A stretch of 57,696 nucleotides of DNA from positions 1 to 57,696 of the forward strand of contig JAUWCL010000022.1 of NCBI GenBank assembly GCA_030609325.1. The letters are read 5' to 3'. The notes under the pieces are model-generated. The model searched no databases and was not told the origin of the DNA. It saw only the letters and a program-made list of their open reading frames with translations. The stretch's first letter is position 1, and the number at the start of each line of letters is the position of its first letter. This document shows, piece after piece, positions 1 through 8,845 of this stretch. Source of the stretch: Candidatus Krumholzibacteriota bacterium. Its GTDB lineage: Bacteria; Krumholzibacteriota; Krumholzibacteriia; Krumholzibacteriales; Krumholzibacteriaceae. The position numbers and the translations under genes were made by a program.

Positions 1-1
1 C

Positions 2-157
2 GGCGTCGAGCTGGACCTTCTGAAGGAACATCCCGGCTGGGAGGAGACTCTCGAGGAACTGCTCGACATCTCCCTCGTGCGGATCGAAGACGATCGAACG
101 GTCCCGACCGTCGAGGGATATCTCGTTGCCGACCAGCTGCCGCTGCTGTTCATGTAG
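2..157 (+). CDS. 3' end of a gene, possibly HemW/HemN-like
   Basis: An open frame enters from the left edge and stops at TAG 155-157, giving 51 residues. The tail is acidic and helical, followed by a short wing-like segment (VRIEDDRTVPTVEGYLVADQ). That arrangement, helix then 'gly-leu-val x glu-asp x-arg-x-x-x-thr x-glu-gly x-leu x-ala-asp', resembles the C-terminal winged-helix of HemN/HemW-type radical SAM proteins, but the match is only by eye over 50 residues. No catalytic part is in the window. The downstream DNA is AT-richer and broken up by an IS fragment, so this gene marks the edge of intact sequence. Confidence 0.45.
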   Translation, partial: GVELDLLKEHPGWEETLEELLDISLVRIEDDRTVPTVEGYLVADQLPLLFM

Positions 158-559
158 GAAAAGGAGCTCGAACGTTGATATGCTCGGCCTGTCGCAGGGG
201 GGCTGTATCTGATGCTTGATACTCGGCATGAGAAGGCTTTCAATCTCCTTGCCGCTCAAAGGCGACATCTGCCAATGACCATTTAACTGGAATGAGTTAA
301 CAAGGAGACTATATTAAGAACGGGAGTTGCCGGGTTGTTCCAGGACGCAGATTTACTTCTTTGCTGGTAAATGTGAGGGAATAGGATATTGTAGACGCCC
401 CGTGTAATTAAATGAATTGGAGTTGATTGCACATATAACAATTCCTTTGAGATTTCTATCTTTGTCTATCCCGGCGATATATGACAAAGTGTGCTATGGA
501 ATTGTACTTTCGGATCGAGGACTGCCTGGCGGGAAACAATGAGAGCATTAACGTACTGT
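158..559. other. Non-coding stretch, no gene recognised
   Basis: About 400 bases lie between the partial gene and the IS630 fragment. The base composition is clearly more AT-rich than the neighbouring genes, and no reading frame has both a ribosome-binding site and a recognisable product. It may be the decayed 5' half of the truncated methyltransferase locus or old insertion debris. Confidence 0.4.
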
Positions 560-907
560 AGTTCCACGGGCCTTATCTGCCAGCAGGCGCAGCGACCATC
601 TCACATACCCCGGCGGCGGCTTACTGCAACTGAGTGCAACCAAGTGCGCCTCAAATTCACCGTCGGCTTTCTTCTCATATGCCCGCTGACCTTTGTGCCC
701 ATTCAATGCGATCTGGAGCCCTTCGTCCACAAAGCGCCGCTTCACACGATACAGTTTCATGGCGCTGATTTTCAGCACGTCTGCTATGTCCTGTTCCCTG
801 AACATCCGTGGCGTTGGTGCATTCTCGTCGCAGTTCAGAAGTATCAGGGCATTGAGTGCTTTCTGCGCGTTGTGCTTGCCCTTCGACACAATGGCCTCAA
901 GCTCCTC
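560..907 (-). pseudogene. IS630-family transposase fragment (N-terminal part)
   Basis: Read on the minus strand, the frame begins in mid-protein near 907 with EELEAIVSKGKHNAQKALNA and runs through a helix-turn-helix (DIADVLKISAMKLYRVKRRF) to WSLRLLADKA near 560. This is the N-terminal DNA-binding part of IS630/ISxac-type transposases, which continue for another 200 or more residues with a DDE catalytic domain. The initiator region and the whole DDE domain are missing, so this is a dead remnant. Its 5' boundary abuts a truncated methyltransferase reading frame on the other strand at about 908-910. Confidence 0.75.
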
Positions 908-909
908 TA

Positions 910-1413
910 GAGATTAAAAATGGAAGAGCAGAAGAGTTGCCATATGAAGATGAAACGATCGACATTGTGATATCCACTTCTGTTTTAGAACATGTCGATG
1001 ATTTGGAAGTATCAATATCCGAAACATATCGGGTCCTCAAACCGGGAGGTGTTTTTTGGTTCAACTCTGCTAATTCCCTTTGCCCTCGAACGTCCGAGAT
1101 TTCTGGCTTCCCCCTTTTCGGATGGTATCCTGATTGGCTCAAGATCAGGATAATGAACTGGGCGAAAAACAACAGACCGGAACTGATTGGATATACAGAG
1201 AATCCCGCCATACATTGGTTCACTCCTTGGAAAGCGCGAAGAATTCTGAAGAAGCATGGTTTCAGGGAGGTTTATGACAGATGGGACGTCAGCAGGGCTT
1301 ATTCAACAACTGGCGCTAGAGCCCTTGTATTTAGAGTGATTGCATGGGTGGGGGCTACAAAAATTCTCGCTGATGTGCTCAGGAGGGGATGCAATTACAC
1401 TGCAATTAAATAG
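910..1413 (+). pseudogene. 5'-truncated class I SAM methyltransferase
   Basis: From about 910 to the stop at 1411-1413 the frame reads like the second half of a UbiE/Methyltransf_11 domain: GRAEELPYEDETIDIVISTS (motif II region), VLEHVDD, and RVLKPGGVFWFNSAN (motif III). It then continues with the C-terminal extension common in methyltransferases of polysaccharide loci. The first strand and the glycine-rich SAM loop (GxGxG) are absent. The only in-frame ATG upstream (856) lies in the antisense of the IS630 fragment. The gene was therefore cut by insertion or deletion and is most likely non-functional. Confidence 0.75.
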
Positions 1414-1520
1414 TTATCCACCTCTCAGCCTCCGCGGTCGGTACTTCCACCTTTAGTAAAGGCGGATTCCTTGCCTGAGCCAGAGGTAAGGCGGACGAAA
1501 TGTTCGGAAGGCGCACCTTT

Positions 1521-3110
1521 TTATGGCCGCCGGAATCTCCAAATGAGAAAAACCGTATCGAATGCCCCGTCGAAATAGATTGGGGAACGGTAGACTTCAG
1601 CGTCTCGAGTTAATTCCAGTGCGTCTCCCGATCCGTCAAACTTCCTGCTCGGGTATTCCTGGCTATAGGCTGCGTATTCTCCGGTCACGACATCATTGCG
1701 GTGCCAGATAGCGTGCTGAGCGATATACTGGACGTTGCAACTCCCCAGATATTCATTCAGGCGCCCTTCCTTAAGCACTTTTTGGAACTGGGTGTTGTTT
1801 ACGACGCCGTCAAGATTGACCACCTGCCGTTCGCTGAAAAAGCCGAAAATGCCACAGTCCTTCATCGCGAAGATATCATCCGGTCCAGTATTGCTTTTGG
1901 CCCAGAGCGATGCTTCGTAGCTCTGTAGGGTCCAGTCGTACGGTCTGTACATCTTTCCCTTTATAATGAAGGCCCCGGTGACGAGAAGGACAAGTAGAGT
2001 TGCCGACCAGGCAATTTTGGAGAACCTTCGGGGGAGACTCGGTAGAATGAATTCAACCGGCTCGCTCAGGACGAATGTTCCGAGAACGCTGTATGTGACA
2101 AAATGCCATCTGAAAACGGCCCATTTCATAAAGAGGGCAGTGTGAAGGAAATGAAGGAGAACCGCTACACCTAGCATGGCAACAGCGCCCCTGAAGTATT
2201 CTCTTTCGCGATGGCCTCGTCCTCGTCCAGAGCGGAAATACCACACCAAGTAGAGAGCCGCAGCGGAGATCTTTCCCCAGTCCCTTGTGCTCAGGTGCGA
2301 CAAGCCGTAACCGGAAGTCGATATGCGGGGAAAGGTGGATTTTAAGGCTCCACTTATCGGCATGATGCTTCCTGTGTCAATGAGGTTGGAAAGCATGTAT
2401 GGAGTAAGGACGAGGGCTGATCCTGCCCCTATCAGAACCAGTCTTTTTATTTTTACATTGGTGCCTGTACGGCCTCGAATAATATCGAACGTGAGATAGA
2501 ATGCCAGTGTAATAGCAATGAAAACGGCATCGAGGCGGGCGAGGACTGTCAGGCCGAGGATGATTCCAAAAAGGAAGTGCCACCCACCTGGACTGGTTGA
2601 GAAGATCCGTCTTTTCCAGCCGGTATAGAGGAGCAAAGCAAGCATAAAAACAAGGAGCGCCGACTCCATTCCGTTCAGACAGGGGAAAAAAACGAAGACG
2701 AGGAATGCAATAACACTAATCAGTCCGGTTTTTCGAGAGAATGCTCCGGAGTGAATCCGGTAGAAAAGGACACCGGCCGAAAACAGGAGAACTGCTTGAC
2801 AGAGGACACAAGCCCTCAGCATGGTTTCGGGTTTTCCACTTATTATTGCATGCAGAGCAGCCAGCAGATATAGCCACAGTGGCTGATACCCGTTAGTATG
2901 GCCTATTCCGTCGAACGTGAATCCTGCTCCACCGGCGACGTTTTCAGCTATCTCGAGATAATATCCGGAGTCGTCAGAAACAATCGTTACTATTCTCCGG
3001 ATGTCGGAGAAAAGGCAAAAAATAGTTGCTGTAAGAAAAGCGAGAGCAAGTAAGAGGAAAACGGTTCTCTGTGTAGTGATGCTGCCGTATGTCTCGATAT
3101 TACCACGCAT
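1521..3110 (-). CDS. GT-C fold membrane glycosyltransferase
   Basis: A 529-residue polytopic membrane protein with about ten hydrophobic segments. Just after the first membrane helix there is an acidic pair in a periplasmic loop (SDDSGYYLEIAENV, Asp46-Asp47), followed by GIGHTNGYQPLWLYLL. This is the pattern of the polyprenyl-phosphate-sugar-dependent GT-C transferases (PMT/ArnT/AftB superfamily), in which the loop acid is catalytic. A soluble C-terminal part of about 150 residues follows the helices. The ATG at 3110 is preferred over an upstream TTG at 3146, which has no ribosome-binding site. Acceptor and sugar cannot be read from the sequence; a surface glycan or glycoprotein is likely given the neighbours. 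Confidence 0.75.
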   Translation of the reverse strand: MRGNIETYGSITTQRTVFLLLALAFLTATIFCLFSDIRRIVTIVSDDSGYYLEIAENVAGGAGFTFDGIGHTNGYQPLWLYLLAALHAIISGKPETMLRACVLCQAVLLFSAGVLFYRIHSGAFSRKTGLISVIAFLVFVFFPCLNGMESALLVFMLALLLYTGWKRRIFSTSPGGWHFLFGIILGLTVLARLDAVFIAITLAFYLTFDIIRGRTGTNVKIKRLVLIGAGSALVLTPYMLSNLIDTGSIMPISGALKSTFPRISTSGYGLSHLSTRDWGKISAAALYLVWYFRSGRGRGHREREYFRGAVAMLGVAVLLHFLHTALFMKWAVFRWHFVTYSVLGTFVLSEPVEFILPSLPRRFSKIAWSATLLVLLVTGAFIIKGKMYRPYDWTLQSYEASLWAKSNTGPDDIFAMKDCGIFGFFSERQVVNLDGVVNNTQFQKVLKEGRLNEYLGSCNVQYIAQHAIWHRNDVVTGEYAAYSQEYPSRKFDGSGDALELTRDAEVYRSPIYFDGAFDTVFLIWRFRRP

Positions 3111-3285
3111 CGCCCATTTTCTATAGCAACAGCCGAACAAGGTCAAGATGTTTAATCAGGATTCGGCTTGGCGAGTATTGCAGAGCAGCCTTCACATCTC
3201 CGCAAGGAATAACCCGGCTGACAGAATCTCGGATCACTCCAGGGCCGGGTCACACTTATAACTATTTACTCAAAAGAGACACATA

Positions 3286-5295
3286 TCAGCGGAGCAGGAT
3301 CATCTTTCTCGTAAGCGCCTGTTCGCCGGCGGTCATCCTGCAGAAATACACGCCCGAGGAAACGTATTCGCCGTTATCATCCGTCCCGTTCCAGGTCGCT
3401 TCATGCGAGCCTTCTCCGAGACGACCGTCGACGAGCGTCCTTACCAGCGCACCACGCACATCGTAGATCCGGAGCTTCACCTCTCCGGGACGCTCGAGCC
3501 CGAACCTGATCGTGGTTAAGGGATTGAATGGATTGGGCCAGTTCTGCGAGAGGAACGGCATCGCGGGAGTCGGCTCGTAATCCGACGTGACGTTGGCGGC
3601 GTCGCAAAGGATCCAGTCGTCGGGATCGAACTGCACGCCGGTCACCAGTTCCATGGTCTCGAAGAGGAACGATTCCTCCGTCTCGTCGAGCCAGAGGACG
3701 GTGTCGGCATCCACCGTTCCACAGGAGATGCGGAAATCGACGGGCATAGTGTACGGCGGATCGACGAGCTGCATGACGTATATCGACAGGTACGTGCGGC
3801 CTTCATTCTCCCATGAGTTCCACTGCCATTCGTAGGCGAGCCTGTCCACGCGGGTCAGCCAGGGATCGAAGAACCAGTCGAGCTGGCCGCCGTAGAAGTC
3901 CTCGAAAAAGGTCTCGAACTGTTCGCTGTCGGCGGTGCCGTAACTGAACTGTGGATCGGCGAGATATGCCCTCGTGGCGTCGAAGAACGCCTGGTCGCCC
4001 ATCACGTGCCTGAGCATGTGCACCACCCACGCGCCCTTGTCGTAGACGACACGGTCGAAGTAGTACCAGGGATCGTTGTTGTCGGGATCGCGAAGGACCG
4101 GGCCGTGCCAGTAGATCGGCGTGTCCATCGTCTGCATGTAGGCATGCAGGTCGCCCGGGCCGCCGAGGTGCTCGAACCAGAGGGCCTCGGTGTAGCTCGC
4201 CCAGCCCTCGTTGAGCCAGATATGGGTCCAGTCGGCGCAGGAGACGCGGTCGCCGAACCACTGGTGCCCAAGTTCGTGTATCCAAAGCCAGTCGTACCTG
4301 TGATCGCCGGTCAGGAGCGTAGATCCGTAGCTGGTCAGGGTCTGGTGCTCCATCCCGCCGCCTATTTCGCAGATCGCGACGCCGTATTTCTCGTCGACGA
4401 AGGGGTACATGCCGTAGAGGGTCGAGAAGAACTCGAGCGCAGGAACGGATATATCGAGGTCTGTTGCCGCCTCCGTGACCAGGTCGGGGTAGACATAGTT
4501 GGTTACCTGCATCGTCTCGCCCGGGGCATAGATAAACTGATCGGTCATGAGGACGTACTCCGATGCCGCTATCGAGAAGAGATAGGTCGGCATCGGGTAG
4601 TTTTCCCTCCACGTGTACCGAGTGAACGGCTCGCCCCAGCGTATCGTGTCGGCCTGGCCGATAAAGTCGCCGTTCGAAGCGGCGAAGAGGCCCGGTTTTA
4701 CCGAGAGGGCGATGTCGAATGTGGCCTTGTCGTCGGGATAATCCTTGCAGGGCCACCACGTCCTGGCGCTCCACGGCTCGCTGAGCGTCCAGATGACGGG
4801 TGCCAGGTTGTGCGTTCTGATAAACAGCCCTGTGTGCGCAGCGGCGGTCGGATCGCCTTCGAAGAAGATCGTCAGGGTCGTGCTCTCTCCCGTTGCGAGG
4901 CCGATCGGGAGAGGAATGCTGACGACATCGCCGCTGCGAGAGTAGACCCAGGTCCCGATCCCATCCAGCTCGACGGACAGGATCGCCAGAACGGGATCCG
5001 CGTTGAAATCGATCTGGAACAGGGAATCGACGGTGCTCTCGACCAGGGCGGCGACTCTTCCCTCGACCAGGCCTGTGGTTTCGTCGAAGGCGATGTCGAC
5101 GTCGTAGTGGATCACGTCGGACAGCATCTGGTCGGGGGTGGGCTGAGGCGCGAGCAGAAGCGGCCGGCCGGCATCTCTCCGGGGCCTCTCCATCTTCAGC
5201 AGCAGATCCCTGTCTATAGTTCCGAACTTGTCCTGGGCCCCTGAGCTGGAGGCCGCCAGCAGAATGATCATAATTGTAAAAACGGCTCGTCTCAT
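3286..5295 (-). CDS. Secreted M1 family metallopeptidase with C-terminal sorting domain
   Basis: A 669-residue exported zinc peptidase of the aminopeptidase N (gluzincin) family. A signal peptide (FTIMIILLAASSSGA) opens the protein. A beta-sandwich N-domain precedes a GGMEH exopeptidase-type motif (313-317) and the zinc site HELGHQWFGD (340-349), with Glu363 of NEGWASY as third ligand. About 90 C-terminal residues start at the linker SQNWPNPFNPLTTIRFG and form a FlgD-like beta-sandwich ending TRKMILLR. This is the type of tail used for type IX-like export or surface anchoring in FCB-group bacteria. The ATG at 5295 is chosen because GAGGGAG lies 6 bases upstream; the TTG at 5310 overlaps that site. 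The gene stands alone and is transcribed away from the flippase. Confidence 0.9.
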   Translation of the reverse strand: MRRAVFTIMIILLAASSSGAQDKFGTIDRDLLLKMERPRRDAGRPLLLAPQPTPDQMLSDVIHYDVDIAFDETTGLVEGRVAALVESTVDSLFQIDFNADPVLAILSVELDGIGTWVYSRSGDVVSIPLPIGLATGESTTLTIFFEGDPTAAAHTGLFIRTHNLAPVIWTLSEPWSARTWWPCKDYPDDKATFDIALSVKPGLFAASNGDFIGQADTIRWGEPFTRYTWRENYPMPTYLFSIAASEYVLMTDQFIYAPGETMQVTNYVYPDLVTEAATDLDISVPALEFFSTLYGMYPFVDEKYGVAICEIGGGMEHQTLTSYGSTLLTGDHRYDWLWIHELGHQWFGDRVSCADWTHIWLNEGWASYTEALWFEHLGGPGDLHAYMQTMDTPIYWHGPVLRDPDNNDPWYYFDRVVYDKGAWVVHMLRHVMGDQAFFDATRAYLADPQFSYGTADSEQFETFFEDFYGGQLDWFFDPWLTRVDRLAYEWQWNSWENEGRTYLSIYVMQLVDPPYTMPVDFRISCGTVDADTVLWLDETEESFLFETMELVTGVQFDPDDWILCDAANVTSDYEPTPAMPFLSQNWPNPFNPLTTIRFGLERPGEVKLRIYDVRGALVRTLVDGRLGEGSHEATWNGTDDNGEYVSSGVYFCRMTAGEQALTRKMILLR

Positions 5296-5431
5296 GCGCA
5301 ACTCCCTCAATTACATCCGGTTGTGCTTATAATTATACTATTTCCGAGTCCCCGGCGCAAATGCTCTGGAGTCCCTTTGCTCTTTCAATGTGCGTGGACC
5401 TTGCATATAATCCCATTCCGGTCAACGGGAT

Positions 5432-6895
5432 ATGGGCGTTGAGTTACGCCCGGCCCGTACGGAAGGAGCGGAGGCCGCATTGATCATCGACAGGTTCAGA
5501 GTCAGCAGCACCCTCAGGGAGATAATCGAGAACACCGGATGGCTGTTCGGATTGAGGATCCTCAGGATCCTCTTCGCCCTTTTCGTGATGGCCTGGGTGG
5601 CGAGATATCTCGGCAGGGAACAGTTCGGCATCCTTCAATACTGCCTGGCATTCGTCGGGCTTTTCGGCCCGCTGGCCATTCTCGGCCTGCAGGGGATAGT
5701 CGTCAGGGATATCGTCCGCGATCCCGGGGCGAAGGACGAGATTCTCGGCACAACGGTCGTCCTGAGGCTGGCCGGCGGCCTTACCGGTTTCATTCTCGTC
5801 CTGCTGGCTATCTATTTCGTCAGGCGAGACGATTCACTCGTACGCATGGTCACGGGGATAGCCGCTCTGACCCTGTTCCTTCAGGCATTCGACAGCATCG
5901 ACATGTGGTTCCAGTCGCAGGTCCAGTCGAAATACACCGTCATAGCGAAGAGCGTGGCACTGGTCGTCGCCAACCTGTTGAGGATCCTTGCAATAGTGAT
6001 GGAGGCTCCGGTGACGGCCTTCGCGGCGACACTGGTCGTCGACGTGATTGTTGCCGGGAGCGGCCTCGTAATCGCTTACAGGTCGCAGGGGCATCGCCTG
6101 AGGGACTGGCGCTTCAGCATGGCCAGGGCGAAAAGCCTGCTCAGCCAGTCCTGGGCGCTGATACTTTCCGGCGCACTGGCGATCATCTACTTCAGGATCG
6201 ACCAGGTGATGCTCGGACAGATGGCGGGCGATGAGGAGGTCGGTGTCTATTCGACGGCGGTGCGTCTCTCCGAGGTGTGGTATTTCATCCCTGTCGCCAT
6301 AGCCACTTCCGTATTCCCGGCCCTTATCAAGGCCAGGTTGAGAGGCGAGGAGATCTACTATACCAGGCTGCAGCAGCTCTACGATTTAATGGCGTGGCTA
6401 GGGCTGGTCGTAGCGATATTTTTCACCTTTGCCTCGGACAAGGTGATCGTCCTGATCTTCGGAGAGGAGTATGCGGCGGCAGGCCCCATCCTCTCTGTCC
6501 ATATATGGGCGGGGGTGTTCATATTTCTCAAGGTGGCGATGAGCCGGTGGCTGATCAACGAAGGCAAACTGAATTTTCTTTTCATAAGCAGCGGTCTGGG
6601 GGCGGTCGTCAACGTCGCGCTCAACCTGGTCATGATCCCCCGGTACGGAGGCATGGGAGCGGCGGTGGCCACCGTGATATCTTACGCCATCGCAGGACTT
6701 TTCTCCTGTTTCCTGTACAGGCCGACCTGGAGCAACGGATGGATGATGATAAAGGCACTGCTGATCCCGTTCAGGGCGCTGGCGCACATGGCGAAGAGGG
6801 GCGGAGGCAAAAGCAATGGCGGTGCCGGCAGGGACAGCGGCGCTGATAACGGCCCCGGTGAGATTAGCGAAATCGATAACGGGCACGATGAATAA
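5432..6895 (+). CDS. Oligosaccharide flippase, Wzx/RfbX family
   Basis: A polytopic protein of 487 residues with about 14 hydrophobic segments, opening with the typical TGWLFGLRILRILFALFVMA and WVARYLGREQFGILQY. These match the polysaccharide_synt (MATE/MOP) exporters that flip undecaprenyl-pyrophosphate-linked repeat units to the periplasm. The tail is hydrophilic (Gly/Asn/Asp-rich). ATG 5432 is taken as start, but TTG 5480 has a better-placed GGAGG (about 5470) and sits closer to the conserved N-terminus. It heads a four-gene cluster (flippase, GT-C, Wzz-type, O-antigen ligase), with its stop overlapping the next start (ATGAATAA). Confidence 0.9.
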   Translation: MGVELRPARTEGAEAALIIDRFRVSSTLREIIENTGWLFGLRILRILFALFVMAWVARYLGREQFGILQYCLAFVGLFGPLAILGLQGIVVRDIVRDPGAKDEILGTTVVLRLAGGLTGFILVLLAIYFVRRDDSLVRMVTGIAALTLFLQAFDSIDMWFQSQVQSKYTVIAKSVALVVANLLRILAIVMEAPVTAFAATLVVDVIVAGSGLVIAYRSQGHRLRDWRFSMARAKSLLSQSWALILSGALAIIYFRIDQVMLGQMAGDEEVGVYSTAVRLSEVWYFIPVAIATSVFPALIKARLRGEEIYYTRLQQLYDLMAWLGLVVAIFFTFASDKVIVLIFGEEYAAAGPILSVHIWAGVFIFLKVAMSRWLINEGKLNFLFISSGLGAVVNVALNLVMIPRYGGMGAAVATVISYAIAGLFSCFLYRPTWSNGWMMIKALLIPFRALAHMAKRGGGKSNGGAGRDSGADNGPGEISEIDNGHDE

Positions 6896-8831
6896 AAATA
6901 ATGAAAATAACTGCACCGCGATGAGGGGTGGGGAGAGGCATCGATGGGCTTCCATTGTCATGCCGGCGATCCTCGCTGTGGCCGCTGTCGTAAGGATCGT
7001 TTTTCTCGTTCAGCTGTCCCGAAGCGATCTCGGAGAAATACTCCCGCTCGATATGCGCTTTTACCACGATCTCGGGTCCGCGCTGGCGTCGGGAAGAGGA
7101 TTACCGCAGGGAGGGTTGACATTCAATCCCCTGTATCCAGTATTCCTCGCGTTCGTCTTCAGGATATTCGGCGACGGGTTTCTGGCGCCGAGGATCATCC
7201 AGGTCATTGCGGGTCTTGTCACGATCTGGCTGGTATTCGTGTCTGCGAGGTTGCTTGCCGGCGGTGGGGAAAGAGACGGCCGGCAGGGAAATGTCTGTGG
7301 CACCATGCAGGAGAATGTGCGGGGGAACATAGCCGGGATCACGGCCGCCGCGCTCGTATTATTCTATCCGCAGCTGCTTCTCTACGAGGGGAGTCTGCTC
7401 GCGACTTCTCTCGTCACGTTGATCATGGCCGCTTCCTTCTCCACGGCTCTCACCCTGTCGCGCACTCTGCGGGGCGGCGGCGACATGAAGCTGTCCGGAC
7501 GAACGGTGCCTCCGGCGGCGGCAACCGTATTCCTTGGAATCCTCACAGGGGCCGGAATAATGGGCCGTCCCAACATCTTTCTTTTCCTCGCTCCACTGCT
7601 GGCGGCATGGCTGTTCGCTGTCTCGGAAAAGGGCAGGAAGAAATGGAGGCTACCCCTGCTGTATGCCGCCGGGCTGACCGTCATGCTCGCCCCCGCGTCG
7701 ATCTACAACGCCTCGCGGGCCGGGACTCCGGTGCCCGTGACGTCTCACGGGGGGATCAACTTCTACGCAGGCAACATGAAGGGCGCCGGAGGGCTGTACA
7801 ATCCACCCGAGGGCATGAGACGCGACATGCGCGGCCTCATCGAGGACTCGAGGATTGTCGCCGAAAGAGCCATGGGCAGACAGATGACCGATGCCGAGGT
7901 GTCGGTGTACTGGTCTGAACGTGCCCGTGAAAGAATAGTGACCGATACAGGCGGCTGGCTTCGCCTGCTCGGCCGCAAGTTTCTGCTTTTCTGGAACGGG
8001 GGAGAGTTCGGCGACATCGTTGACATCGTGCTCATGAGACAGGAATGCCCGGTGTTCAGGCCGCTGATCATCAGATTCACGCTAATATCGACGCTGGCAT
8101 TTGCCGGGGCTTTCCTGGTCATATGGCACAGCTCCGGGAAGTGGCCGTTCATGATTTTCCTCGCGGTGTCGCTGGCGGCGATAGTGCTCTTCTACTTCAA
8201 CACAAGATACAGGCTGCCGTCGGTTCCGGTGCTCGCCGCATCGGCCGGATATTTTGTTGCATGGGCGGCCGGAAGGATATCGGTACGCAGGTGGAAGGAA
8301 GTCGCCGCTGCAGCAGTCGCCGCCGTCCTCTTCTTCGCATTTGTCTCTGGGAAGGAGATGTTCGGAGTGAACAGGAGCGCCACATATACCTTCCTCGGCA
8401 ACCATTATATAAGCGAGGGTCGGGAAGACAGGGCGCTGGAGGCTTTTTCAGAGGCCCTGAGGCTCGATCCGGATAGCGTTGAGAACAGGATAAACTTCGC
8501 GAGGGTGTTGAGCAGGACCGAAAAAAAAGAACGGGCACGCGAATATTACGAGCTGGCCTGGGAGGCCTCCCCGAATTTCCCGAGGCTGGCTCTCGAATAT
8601 GGTTATCTTCTCGATGAACTGGGGATGCGCATCGAGGCCCGGAAGTTGTACAATCATGCGTGGAACTCCGGGCGGAGGAGTGAGATGATCGTGGCCTGCA
8701 AGCTCCTCTCGCGGATGGCATACGCCGAGGGGCGCGGTGATGCGGCGATCATGTGGATCAGAAGGGCGATCGAGCTTGTTCCCGGAGACGAAGAGCTCCT
8801 GAAGTTGCTGCAGAGGCTCGAGGGTTCCTAG
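6888..8831 (+). CDS. GT-C membrane glycosyltransferase with C-terminal TPRs
   Basis: A 647-residue protein. Hydrophobic helices fill roughly residues 23-490, with a first periplasmic loop carrying acids in LPLDMRFYHDLGSAL (Asp55, Asp61), as in PMT_2/ArnT-like transferases. The last 130 residues are tetratricopeptide repeats (NHYISEGREDRALEAFSEAL, LDPDSVENRINFARVL). The membrane part probably transfers a sugar from a polyprenyl phosphate, and the TPRs probably bind a partner. ATG 6888 overlaps the flippase stop, which suggests translational coupling; a second possible ATG is at 6921. Confidence 0.75.
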   Translation: MNKNNENNCTAMRGGERHRWASIVMPAILAVAAVVRIVFLVQLSRSDLGEILPLDMRFYHDLGSALASGRGLPQGGLTFNPLYPVFLAFVFRIFGDGFLAPRIIQVIAGLVTIWLVFVSARLLAGGGERDGRQGNVCGTMQENVRGNIAGITAAALVLFYPQLLLYEGSLLATSLVTLIMAASFSTALTLSRTLRGGGDMKLSGRTVPPAAATVFLGILTGAGIMGRPNIFLFLAPLLAAWLFAVSEKGRKKWRLPLLYAAGLTVMLAPASIYNASRAGTPVPVTSHGGINFYAGNMKGAGGLYNPPEGMRRDMRGLIEDSRIVAERAMGRQMTDAEVSVYWSERARERIVTDTGGWLRLLGRKFLLFWNGGEFGDIVDIVLMRQECPVFRPLIIRFTLISTLAFAGAFLVIWHSSGKWPFMIFLAVSLAAIVLFYFNTRYRLPSVPVLAASAGYFVAWAAGRISVRRWKEVAAAAVAAVLFFAFVSGKEMFGVNRSATYTFLGNHYISEGREDRALEAFSEALRLDPDSVENRINFARVLSRTEKKERAREYYELAWEASPNFPRLALEYGYLLDELGMRIEARKLYNHAWNSGRRSEMIVACKLLSRMAYAEGRGDAAIMWIRRAIELVPGDEELLKLLQRLEGS

Positions 8832-8845
8832 GCAAGGAGATACGG

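Noticed and set aside
491-910. 139-codon plus-strand frame near the left end
   Set aside because: It is antisense to the IS630 transposase fragment, which has real family similarity.
4006-5244. Long plus-strand frame of 412 codons opposite the M1 peptidase
   Set aside because: Arg/Val/Gly-rich translation without domain features; it is the antisense of a strongly supported zinc peptidase.
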